From DASSFZ01 sp035283185 (GTDB lineage Bacteria > Chloroflexota > Anaerolineae > Fen-1058), in assembly GCA_035283185.1 (NCBI GenBank), contig DATEUJ010000162.1, positions 1-64,000 of the forward strand: 64,000 bases of DNA, read 5' to 3'. The notes under the pieces were generated by a model. The model was not told the DNA's origin, did no database searches, and saw only the letters and a program-made list of their open reading frames with translations. The translations under genes were made by a program, and so were the position numbers. This document shows, one piece after another, positions 45,290-52,225 of the stretch (the stretch's first letter is position 1; each line of letters begins with the position of its first letter).

Positions 45290-45916
45290 TCAGACCCCAG
45301 TCTCATCTGCCGGCCGCGCCGCTTCCCACAGCCGGCGATACTCGCCCCGCACGCTGGCGTCCAGTCGATCCGCCAGGTCGAGCGGCAGGTCCAGCGCCGC
45401 GATCAGGTCCTGCACATCGGCCAGATCGCGCAGCCGATGCGCCGCTGACAGGCCCGAGGCCAGCTTCAACTCGATCAGCCTCTCCAACCGGATGACGCGA
45501 ATCCCATCGCGCTCGATGGACGCCTGCACGGGATCGGGGAAAGTGACGGGCTTCGGCTTGCCGTCGCCGGGATACTCGCCGGTCGTGATGATCTCAATTC
45601 GGACATTGTTCGCCGTATCGCGGAATGACCTCTGTGCGCCGGAGAACGCGGGAACGTACCCGCGTCCCACACGTTTCTCGCGAAAGGCGGCCAGCCCTTG
45701 CGCGGTCAATAGAATGTCCACATCTTCCGTATATCGCCGGTAACCGTGCGTAATCAGCGCCATGCCGCCGATCAGCGCATAAGGGATACCCTCTTCATCC
45801 AGCCACTGCACAAAGCGGCGCAGAGCATCATAAACCTCACCCCGTCGGTTGAAGAGCGCATCACCCTCGCGCAGCACCCGCCAGATCGATTTGCCTTCTC
45901 TCTCGTGGGCGTTCAT
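45290..45916 (-). CDS. AbiEii-like nucleotidyltransferase
   Basis: A 208-aa protein. IPYALIGGMALITHGYRRYT followed by EDVDILL is the nucleotidyltransferase core with the two metal-binding Asp residues. A helical C-terminal half ends with RLRDLADVQDLIAALDLP. AbiEii-type toxins and related enzymes share this fold. A TATACT box ends 7 nt before ATG 45916 and no ribosome site is seen, so translation is probably leaderless. The upstream frame is artificially fused to it because a MITE removed the stop of the preceding gene. Confidence 0.78.
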   Translation of the reverse strand: MNAHEREGKSIWRVLREGDALFNRRGEVYDALRRFVQWLDEEGIPYALIGGMALITHGYRRYTEDVDILLTAQGLAAFREKRVGRGYVPAFSGAQRSFRDTANNVRIEIITTGEYPGDGKPKPVTFPDPVQASIERDGIRVIRLERLIELKLASGLSAAHRLRDLADVQDLIAALDLPLDLADRLDASVRGEYRRLWEAARPADETGV

Positions 45917-45923
45917 GAGTAAA

Positions 45924-45929
45924 AGTATA
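45924..45929 (-). promoter_or_regulatory. -10 box (TATACT) of the nucleotidyltransferase run
   Basis: TATACT on the minus strand, seven nt before ATG 45916. No -35 box is convincing. It supports starting the gene at 45916 rather than reading from the pseudogene. Confidence 0.45.
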
Positions 45930-45951
45930 CCATTGCCCCGCCCTTCACGCA

Positions 45952-46713
45952 TCACGCGTCGCGCCTCAGTGTGCACGCAAAACATGTCAGGTGGCTCACC
46001 CGCCCGCGTCCCCGCGGGCGGCCAACCGCGAGGACGCGGTTTGGCGAGCACTATAACGACTGACAACATTTGCGTGCACACGCGCCTCACGCCTACCGCC
46101 ATCACGTACCAATGATTCGTGAAGATCTCGCCTTCCTTCTCTACGACGTTCATCGCCGCGCGCTGCAACTTGCCGAGCGAAGCGATGATCTGGTGAATCT
46201 CGGCGGCATTGCCCGGCGAGACGCTGGCCGTCAGCGACGATAATGGCCGATGCTTTGTATACCGCTCGATCGCTTCGACCTCGAAGCCGGCCTCGGACAA
46301 CATGCGCTGCCACTCGCTCGGCCTGTGTTCCCGCACGTGCGACTCGTCGTGGAGCCGGTCGAGACGATTCATCGTCGCGTCGATGAAGTCGTCATCCGGC
46401 GCGCTGCGATCGTCAATAACCAGTCTCCCATTACCCTTCAGTACGCGCTTCATTTCACGCAGCGCCCTGGCGATGTCCGCAAAGTGATGCGCCGCGCGGC
46501 GGCAGGTCACTCGGTCGCGATCACCCACCGCACGTGCGGCGCGAGAGCGAGTGCCGTGTGACCGGTCCCCGTCGCCACGTCGAGGATGAGCGCATCGGGC
46601 CAGGGTCGCGCCAATTCGACGACGCGATCCAGAACGGCCTTGTCTTTATGTGCCGCGCTGCTCGCATAAATGGCCGCGCGTTGGCCGAAGACTTGCCGAT
46701 CAGTTGGCGTCAT
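45952..46713 (-). pseudogene. Decayed SAM-dependent methyltransferase
   Basis: The first 68 codons read DALILDVATGTGHTALALAP (SAM motif I) and stop after VIATE. The continuation VTCRRAAHHFADIARALREM lies in another frame, and about 40-50 residues between the two motifs are missing, so an out-of-phase deletion occurred. The C-terminal part ends near EIFTNHWYVMAVGVRR, where a 113-bp MITE is inserted two codons before the original TGA. AAAGGAG precedes the original ATG at 46713. Confidence 0.75.
45969..46081. mobile_element. 113-bp MITE with 8-bp target duplication
   Basis: The termini are inverted: GTGTGCACGCAAAACATGTC at the left, GACAACATTTGCGTGCACAC at the right. The 8-bp sequence GCGCCTCA lies on both sides (45961-45968, 46082-46089). 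The interior holds a GCCCGCG...CGCGGGC palindrome. It has the same family ends as 2118-2273. It destroyed the stop context of the methyltransferase pseudogene. Confidence 0.85.
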
Positions 46714-46761
46714 GTGGCTCCTTTCCTATAGCGTGGAGCGTCCTCCGCTGCCGGTTTCCAG

Positions 46762-46767
46762 TATAAT
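46762..46767 (+). promoter_or_regulatory. -10 box upstream of the LysR gene
   Basis: TATAAT in CCAGTATAATCGTGG, about 110 nt before the chosen start. The -35 box is weak. Confidence 0.35.
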
Positions 46768-46837
46768 CGTGGTGCGCTCCAATACAAGCGCCAACCGGTG
46801 ATGTCGTCCATCGGAAAACCCGATAGATGGCCCGGCC

Positions 46838-46875
46838 AAGCGATGCGCGATATGCGATACGCGATATGCGAAAAG
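46838..46875. repeat. GCGATATGCGATACGC phrase repeat
   Basis: GCGATGCGCGATATGCGATA is followed by CGCGATATGCG. It is the same word family as the hutI insert. It lies just before the LysR start and adds apparent codons to a longer upstream frame. Confidence 0.6.
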
Positions 46876-46878
46876 CCC

Positions 46879-47799
46879 ATGACCGAAGATCAACTCCTCG
46901 TCTTGATCACCGTCGCCCGCACGCGCAGCCTTAGCCGCGCCGCCGGCGAGCTTGACCTCGGCCAGCCGACAGTCAGCGACCGGCTGCGCGCCCTGGAGCG
47001 CGAGCTGGGGGCAGCGCTAGTGAGGCGGCAGGGCCGCGGCGTCGCGCTCACCCCCGAAGGAGAGGCATTCCTGCCCTACGCGCAGCGCGCACTGGACGTG
47101 TTGAAGCAGGGGGCAGAATCCGTCCGAGCCGCGTACGGCGGCTCGGGCGGCCGTGCCAGCATCGCCGTGACCGTCACCGCCGGCGCGTATCTCTTCGCGC
47201 CTGCGCTCGTCGCGTTCCAGAAAGAGCGCCCTGGCGTCGAAGTTCAGGTACGCTCGGCGCACTCGTGGGAATCGCCCGGCCTGCTGCTCGACGGCGTGGT
47301 GCATCTTGCGCTCACGTCAGGCGCGCCGGTACATCCGCAGATCGAAACTGTCGCCGAATTTCGAGGAAAGCTGGCGCTCGTCGCGCGGAGCGACCACCCG
47401 CTGGCGCGCAAGCTTGAAGTGAGGAAAGCAGATTTGCTCGACGAGCAACTGCTTGTCTCGTATTGGGGACCGGCCCATCAGAGGTTCCTCGAAGACGTGA
47501 AGGCCGGTGAAACGCCGCGCCGCTGGATGGAGCTTAGCCCGGTCGAGCTGGTCAAGGGATTGTTGATGGCGGGAGTGGGAGTGAGTATTATGCCGGAGGT
47601 CGCTGTTAAAGAAGAGATTAGAGATCAGAGATTGGAGGCGCTCACGTTGGCCGATGTGAAACTGCCCGACTGGCACATCGCGCTCTCGCGGCGAGCGCAC
47701 CGGGCGGCGAACCCGGCGGCGGATGCGCTGGCGGAGGTGTTAGTGAAGGTATTGCCGGGTCTAACAGATAGTTCCCTCAGTTCCCTTAGTACCCCCTAA
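46879..47799 (+). CDS. LysR-family transcriptional regulator
   Basis: A 306-aa regulator. The N-terminal winged helix-turn-helix (about 1-62) reads SLSRAAGELDLGQPTVSDRL, with LTPEGEAFLPYA after it. The C-terminal substrate-binding domain (about 90-300) senses an unknown ligand. I chose ATG 46879 because the domain begins there; codons back to 46798 come from a repeat. An AGAGATTAGAGATCAGAGAT string inside the coding sequence (about 47612-47640) looks repeat-derived. rfbB is convergent and ends at the next base. Confidence 0.88.
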   Translation: MTEDQLLVLITVARTRSLSRAAGELDLGQPTVSDRLRALERELGAALVRRQGRGVALTPEGEAFLPYAQRALDVLKQGAESVRAAYGGSGGRASIAVTVTAGAYLFAPALVAFQKERPGVEVQVRSAHSWESPGLLLDGVVHLALTSGAPVHPQIETVAEFRGKLALVARSDHPLARKLEVRKADLLDEQLLVSYWGPAHQRFLEDVKAGETPRRWMELSPVELVKGLLMAGVGVSIMPEVAVKEEIRDQRLEALTLADVKLPDWHIALSRRAHRAANPAADALAEVLVKVLPGLTDSSLSSLSTP

Positions 47800-48834
47800 C
47801 TACAGCGCCTCGCTCTTCGCCAGCCGCTCTCCGTACTGCTGCTTGTAATATTCCAAATACTCGCCGCTCTTCAGCTTGCGCCACCACCACTCGTTCTCGA
47901 CGTACCACTTGACTGTTTTCTCCAGCGCTTCGGCGAACGTGTGCCGGCTCTCCCAGCCCAGCGCGCCGATCTTGCTCACGTCGAGCGAGTAGCGCCGGTC
48001 GTGGCCGGGCCGGTCGGCGACCTTGCGAATGAGCGAGTGCGGCTTACCCAGCAAATCGCACACCGTCTTGGCCATGGCGACGTTCGTCGTCTCGGCGCCG
48101 GTGCCCAGGTTGTACGCTTCGCCTGGCACCCCCCTGTGCAGCACGATGTCGATGCCCTCACAATGATCGACGACGTACTGATAATCGCGCTGCTGCAGGC
48201 CGTCGCCATACAGCGGCAGGGGCTGATCGTCGATGGCGTTCGTGATAAAGAGCGGCACGGCCTTCTCGGGGTACTGGTAGGGGCCAATGCAGTTGGAACC
48301 GCGGCTAATGGTCGCCGGCACGCCGAACGAAGTGAAGTAAGCGTGCACCATCAGGTCGCCGCCGGCCTTGCTGGCCGAGTACGGGCTGCGCGCTTCGAGC
48401 GGATCGGTTTCCTTTGAGGAGCCTTCGAACACTTGGCCATAAACTTCGTCCGTTGACACTTGGTGGTATCGCTCAAGCCCGAAGCTCCTCGCGGCTTCGA
48501 GCAGCACGAACGTGCCGTACACGTCCGTCTGGATGAAATGCCCCGGCTCCATCAGCGATCGGTCGACGTGTGTCTCGGCCGCGAAGTTGACGAGGGTGTC
48601 GATATCGTGCTCACGAACGGTCTTCGCCACGCCGGCCGGGTCGCAGATGTCGCCGCGCACGAAGACATAACGACCCGCAAAGCGATCGGCCACGTCGATG
48701 AGATTGTCGAGATTCCCCGCGTACGTCAGCTTATCGTATACGACGACCCGATAATCGGGGTGATGCTCGAGCGCGAAGCGCACATAATTGGAGCCGATGA
48801 ACCCCGCTCCACCGGTGACGAGCAGGTTCTTCAT
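47800..48834 (-). CDS. rfbB: dTDP-glucose 4,6-dehydratase
   Basis: A 344-aa short-chain dehydrogenase-type enzyme making dTDP-4-keto-6-deoxyglucose, the entry to dTDP-rhamnose. The NAD motif is VTGGAGFIGSNYVRF. The catalytic YSASKAG (Tyr-x-x-x-Lys) is near residue 160, and NFAAETHVDRS is near 85. The length is normal. rfbA, rfbC and rfbD are not adjacent. Its start lies about 120 nt from the first DnaA-box cluster, divergent from dnaA. Confidence 0.95.
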   Translation of the reverse strand: MKNLLVTGGAGFIGSNYVRFALEHHPDYRVVVYDKLTYAGNLDNLIDVADRFAGRYVFVRGDICDPAGVAKTVREHDIDTLVNFAAETHVDRSLMEPGHFIQTDVYGTFVLLEAARSFGLERYHQVSTDEVYGQVFEGSSKETDPLEARSPYSASKAGGDLMVHAYFTSFGVPATISRGSNCIGPYQYPEKAVPLFITNAIDDQPLPLYGDGLQQRDYQYVVDHCEGIDIVLHRGVPGEAYNLGTGAETTNVAMAKTVCDLLGKPHSLIRKVADRPGHDRRYSLDVSKIGALGWESRHTFAEALEKTVKWYVENEWWWRKLKSGEYLEYYKQQYGERLAKSEAL

Positions 48835-48896
48835 CGCGCTCTCGTCCTCGAATTTGACTCTCGTCCGTCTTTCATTTGGGGTCTTTCCTCAACCGA

Positions 48897-48958
48897 TGTG
48901 GATTTCCATGTGGATAAGTGGCGCGATGGCGTGGATAAGTGCGCCTGGTTGTGGATAA
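48897..48958. other. DnaA-box cluster upstream of dnaA
   Basis: Three boxes lie in the same orientation: TGTGGATAA at 48909-48917 and 48950-48958 and CGTGGATAA at 48930-48938. They are spaced 21 and 20 nt, about two helical turns. A weaker TGTGGATTT lies at 48897. They may serve both origin function and dnaA autoregulation. Confidence 0.75.
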
Positions 48959-49064
48959 TTCTACCATGCGCGGGGAAAGCCGGAAAGATCGACCGCTGGG
49001 CACTCCCTATCCGTATCGAAGCTTAAAAAATCGTGAGTTTTAAGGTTGAGCTCCGATCAACCTA

Positions 49065-49093
49065 TTGCCAAACACCCTCTCTTGCTGTAGAAT
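49065..49093 (+). promoter_or_regulatory. dnaA promoter
   Basis: TTGCCA and TAGAAT with a 17-nt spacer. The predicted start is near 49100, giving a leader of about 140 nt before ATG 49242. Confidence 0.65.
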
Positions 49094-49099
49094 GTGCCC

Positions 49100-49195
49100 G
49101 CACGTTCGGACTCAGGCAGAATATTCAACACACATGACCAGCCTATTCGGCCAGAGCCTTTGGCTGGCGGCGGCACAACTGCCGCCAATTTTTTT
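49100..49195 (+). ncRNA. Candidate small RNA / structured dnaA leader
   Basis: From the predicted start at about 49100 the transcript would form CCAGCC...GGCTGG (49138-49167) enclosing GGC-CAGA-GCC. It would then reach a terminator hairpin with a T-run ending at 49195. This could be an independent RNA of about 95 nt or an attenuator for dnaA. No known RNA family was recognised. Confidence 0.35.
49169..49195 (+). terminator. Intrinsic terminator in the dnaA leader
   Basis: GGCGGCA-CAAC-TGCCGCC followed by AATTTTTTT. It points in the dnaA direction and lies 47 nt before the start codon, downstream of the promoter at 49065-49093. Confidence 0.7.
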
Positions 49196-49241
49196 CCCTC
49201 AACCGGAAGTCGATTACGCTGTTTGAAGAGAGCCTTGTCGC

Positions 49242-50663
49242 ATGTCTACCAGCATCTCCTTGTCACCCCGCACGGAGTCTGTCGAGATGAAGGCCGCTCA
49301 TGTCTGGCAAGCCGCGCTCGGCGAGCTGCAGTTGCAGATGACGAAGCCGACATTTGAGACGTGGGTCAAGCCGGCCCGAGTCGTCGCCTACGAGGATGGC
49401 GAGTTCATCATCGCCGTCCCCAGCGCGTTCACCAAAGACTGGCTGGAAAGCAAGCTGCTTTCGTCGATCAAGCGAGCGCTGTCCGGCATTCTCGGGCGCT
49501 CGGTGGACGTCGCGTTCATCGTGATGCCCGAAGAAGAGAGCGAGACGCCTCAGGCCCTGCTCTACAGCGCCGAGTTCGCCGAGCTGGCCGGAGCGCGCCC
49601 GTCGAGTGGCGGCGCGAACAGCCCGGCGATAATGACCGGGAACTTGAACCCGCGCTACGTGTTCGACACGTTCGTCGTCGGCCCCAGCAACCGGCTGGCG
49701 CACGCGGCCTGCCTGGCCGTCGCCGAGAAGCCGGCGAGCACGTACAACCCGTTGTTCCTGTACGGCGGCGTCGGCCTGGGTAAGACGCACTTGCTGCATG
49801 CCGTCGGCCACAAGTGCCTGGCGGCCGGCTTGCAAGTTCTGTACGTCTCGTCCGAGCAGTTCACGAACGAGCTGATCAACGCCATCCGCTCCCAGGACAC
49901 GGAGGGCTTTCGCGACAAATATCGCTCCATCGATGTGCTACTGATCGACGACATCCAGTTCATCGCCGGCAAGGAGGCGACGCAGGAAGAATTCTTCCAC
50001 ACCTTCAACGCGCTGCACGGTAATGGCAAGCAAATCGCGATGTCGAGCGACCGGCAGCCGAAGTCGATGGTCACGCTCGAAGAACGGCTGCGCAGTCGCT
50101 TCGAGTGGGGCTTGATCGCCGACATTCAGCCGCCTGACGTCGAGACCCGCACCGCCATCTTGCGCGCCAAGGCCGAAACGCAAGGCGCCGCCGCGCCCGA
50201 CGAGGTCCTCGACTTCATTGCGCGGCAGGTGCACAGCAACATTCGCGAGCTGGAAGGCGCATTGAACCGCGTGCTCGCGCACGTGCGGATGACGGGCGGC
50301 CCGCTCAGCGTCGAGGCAGCCAGCGTCGCGCTGGCCGGCCTGGTCGCCCGCCCGCCGGGCCTCACCGTCAACGAGATACTCCTGGCCGTGGCGCACTACT
50401 ACGGCGTTTCGATGGACGATATGACCGGGCGCGCTCGCAACAAGGAATCGGTCAAGCCTCGTCAGGTTGCCATGTACCTGTGCCGTGAAGAGATGCAGAC
50501 GACTTTGCCCCAGATCGGAGAGGTGCTCGGCGGCCGCGATCACACGACGGTCATGCACGGCGTCGAGAAAATTACGCGGGAAGTCGAAGAAGACGACAAC
50601 CTGCGACGCGAGATCATGGCGATTCGCGAGAAGCTCTATAACAACAGGAATGGCAGCCGATAG
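49242..50663 (+). CDS. dnaA: Chromosomal replication initiator
   Basis: A 473-aa AAA+ initiator that binds DnaA boxes and opens the origin. Domain I (about 16-100) interacts with partners. The AAA+ core has Walker A GGVGLGKTHLLHA (about 176-188) and Walker B LLIDDIQF. The C-terminal DNA-binding domain has the signature GGRDHTTVMHGVEKI. The length is normal. GAGAG precedes ATG 49242; an internal ATG at 49287 also matches the family start. dnaN, recF and gyrB do not follow, which is unusual compared with the classical order. Confidence 0.96.
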   Translation: MSTSISLSPRTESVEMKAAHVWQAALGELQLQMTKPTFETWVKPARVVAYEDGEFIIAVPSAFTKDWLESKLLSSIKRALSGILGRSVDVAFIVMPEEESETPQALLYSAEFAELAGARPSSGGANSPAIMTGNLNPRYVFDTFVVGPSNRLAHAACLAVAEKPASTYNPLFLYGGVGLGKTHLLHAVGHKCLAAGLQVLYVSSEQFTNELINAIRSQDTEGFRDKYRSIDVLLIDDIQFIAGKEATQEEFFHTFNALHGNGKQIAMSSDRQPKSMVTLEERLRSRFEWGLIADIQPPDVETRTAILRAKAETQGAAAPDEVLDFIARQVHSNIRELEGALNRVLAHVRMTGGPLSVEAASVALAGLVARPPGLTVNEILLAVAHYYGVSMDDMTGRARNKESVKPRQVAMYLCREEMQTTLPQIGEVLGGRDHTTVMHGVEKITREVEEDDNLRREIMAIREKLYNNRNGSR

Positions 50664-50732
50664 CTTGATCTGGACATAACATAACTAATCCATCGATAGC
50701 ATCCGCGCACGGGTTGTTGGCTCAAAACGGGG

Positions 50733-50760
50733 AAACGAGGGCATTTGTTGCCCTCGTTTT
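50733..50760 (+). terminator. Intrinsic terminator after dnaA
   Basis: A 10-bp stem, AACGAGGGCA/TGCCCTCGTT, with loop TTTGT, followed by TTTT. It lies 70 nt after the dnaA stop and is symmetrical enough (AAA on the other side) to work both ways. Confidence 0.8.
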
Positions 50761-50804
50761 CTCTTGGCCCAGCACCCAGAAGCGCCAAAGGTTGGCAAGT
50801 GATT

Positions 50805-50854
50805 TGTGGATAAGTGGCTAATAACTGTGGATAAACGAGTCGCTTTGGGGATAA
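50805..50854. other. DnaA-box cluster downstream of dnaA (likely oriC)
   Basis: TGTGGATAA at 50805-50813 and 50826-50834 and TGGGGATAA at 50846-50854. They share one orientation and have 21- and 20-nt spacing, matching the upstream cluster exactly. An A/T-rich part follows (TATCGACTATCCATATATGG near 50880), and GTATCCACA lies at 50967. This is the best candidate for the unwinding side of the origin. Confidence 0.75.
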
Positions 50855-51146
50855 CTTCCGCGCTCGAAAACCTTATGTCATATCGACTATCCATATATGG
50901 GGGTATGGTGGTGGCAGAAGTCCAAAATATTGGCGGGGAGCCGAAACGACATAAGTTGCAGTCCGTGTATCCACATCATACTCACGATTTGAGATGGTTT
51001 GAGTTGGAAGGAATTCGCTAGATACGGTGGTGGCAGCATGCGGGACATCCTTATCTAGCGCACCATGAAGCTCCATCCACAAATCCACGTCCCCTACTAC
51101 TATGACTATCTTCAGATACCTTTGTCTACACAGTTGCACGGTTTCT

Positions 51147-51377
51147 TCAGATACTTGGACGTGAAGCCGCCCGAAACGTCAGGGTCACCTGTCGCAGGTA
51201 GCCATCCTGGTCCTGGCCTCGGATGAATATCTCTTCGACGTGACCTCTGGAGCCGCTGCTCAAGCATAGCTCGAACAACTCGTCCAGAGAGGTGAAGGGA
51301 GCACTGGTCTGGCTCAAGCCCCCTTCCGGAGTCCATTGCAAGTAAACGACGGTTCCGCCTTCGGAATGTGCGGCCAT
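51147..51377 (-). CDS. Small hypothetical protein next to oriC
   Basis: A 76-aa protein beginning MAAHSEGGTVVYLQWTPEGG. It seems to form a beta-rich small domain with HVEEIFIRGQDQDGYLRQVT near the end. No family is recognised. GGAG lies 6-7 nt before ATG 51377. The frame is open further upstream, but that part overlaps the neighbouring hydrolase gene. It follows this gene on the same strand with a 43-nt gap. Confidence 0.5.
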   Translation of the reverse strand: MAAHSEGGTVVYLQWTPEGGLSQTSAPFTSLDELFELCLSSGSRGHVEEIFIRGQDQDGYLRQVTLTFRAASRPSI

Positions 51378-51420
51378 ACGTCGCTCCAAGGTGTAATGAG
51401 TCGGCATGGCATGCACCGGC

Positions 51421-52116
51421 CTAAAGAGAAAACGACTCTCCAGGTGAAAGGATGACGACCCGGGTCCTATCTTGCGCTGCTGTTCTGACGCGCTCAGCCC
51501 ATGCGCGAGCATTCTGCGCGATCAAGTCGAACGTGTTATAGTGGATGGGAATGACCACCTTTGGCTCGATGAGCTTCACGGCGCGCAAGGCATCGTCCGG
51601 GCCCATGGTATAATTATCTCCGATCGGAAGCAGGGCCAGATCGATGCCTTCTTCGCCGATGAGCTTCATGTCGCCGAACAGCCCTGTATCGGCGGCGTTG
51701 TAGATCTTTTTCCCGTCCTGGGTATACAGCAGGAATCCGACCGGATTGCCTCCGTTCGACCCATCCGGTAACGCCGAGCCGTGCAGGGCCGGTGTGAGTT
51801 TCACTCTCCCGAAATCATAATTGAACCCGCCGCCGACATGCTGGGAATGAACATTCGCGTGTCCGTGTTTCGTCTCGAACCACGTGCAGATCTCATCATT
51901 GCTGATGATCATCGCGTTGGTGCGTTTGGCGATATCGGGTGCGTCGCCGACGTGATCGCCGTGGCCGTGCGAAATCAGGATGTAGTCGGGGTTCAGCGCA
52001 TCGGGCTTCACCGTCGCGGCCGGGTTGCCCGTCAGGTACGGATCGAACAAGAGACGCTTCCCGCCGGTCTCGATGCTGATCGCGGCGTGCCCGTACCAAG
52101 TGATTTGTGTGACCAT
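51421..52116 (-). CDS. UPF0173-type metal-dependent hydrolase
   Basis: A 231-aa metallo-beta-lactamase-fold protein. Metal ligands are in ILISHGHGDHVGDAPDI, ALHGSA and YNAADTGLFGDM; the last His lies in VVIPIHYNTFD. Homologues are widespread and uncharacterised in substrate. GGAGGG lies about 6 nt before ATG 52116. The gene is divergent from the cyclic-nucleotide-domain protein. Confidence 0.92.
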   Translation of the reverse strand: MVTQITWYGHAAISIETGGKRLLFDPYLTGNPAATVKPDALNPDYILISHGHGDHVGDAPDIAKRTNAMIISNDEICTWFETKHGHANVHSQHVGGGFNYDFGRVKLTPALHGSALPDGSNGGNPVGFLLYTQDGKKIYNAADTGLFGDMKLIGEEGIDLALLPIGDNYTMGPDDALRAVKLIEPKVVIPIHYNTFDLIAQNARAWAERVRTAAQDRTRVVILSPGESFSL

Positions 52117-52188
52117 GTTCACCCTCCAGGAAGGCAGAATCGGATTGCTATGAGTATAAGCGTGCGGGCATCGGCTGTCAATGCGACT

Positions 52189-52216
52189 TTGGGCGAGGCG
52201 AAACCTGTGCTACAAT
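52189..52216 (+). promoter_or_regulatory. Promoter of the cNMP/PH-domain membrane protein
   Basis: TTGGGC and TACAAT with a 16-nt spacer. The -10 box ends 9 nt before ATG 52226 and no Shine-Dalgarno is present, so the mRNA may be leaderless. Confidence 0.45.
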
Positions 52217-52225
52217 TTTGCACGT

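Larger units (their letters stand above)
48835..49241. other. rfbB-dnaA divergent region
   Basis: It holds the three DnaA boxes, an A/T-rich string (TTAAAAAATCGTGAGTTTTA near 49023), a strong promoter and a hairpin pair with an intrinsic terminator before dnaA. No protein gene is seen. Confidence 0.6.
50664..51146. other. Intergenic origin region
   Basis: The stretch holds the dnaA terminator, the second DnaA-box cluster, an A/T-rich string and scattered weak boxes up to about 51090. Short open frames here show no coding character. Confidence 0.6.

Noticed and set aside
45290..46528. A 412-aa methyltransferase-nucleotidyltransferase fusion protein
   Set aside because: The continuous frame is produced by a MITE that removed a stop codon; about 40 residues come from the element and the second gene has its own promoter and start.
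50873..51139. 88-codon minus-strand frame in the origin region
   Set aside because: Low coding character and it covers the DnaA-box and A/T-rich region.
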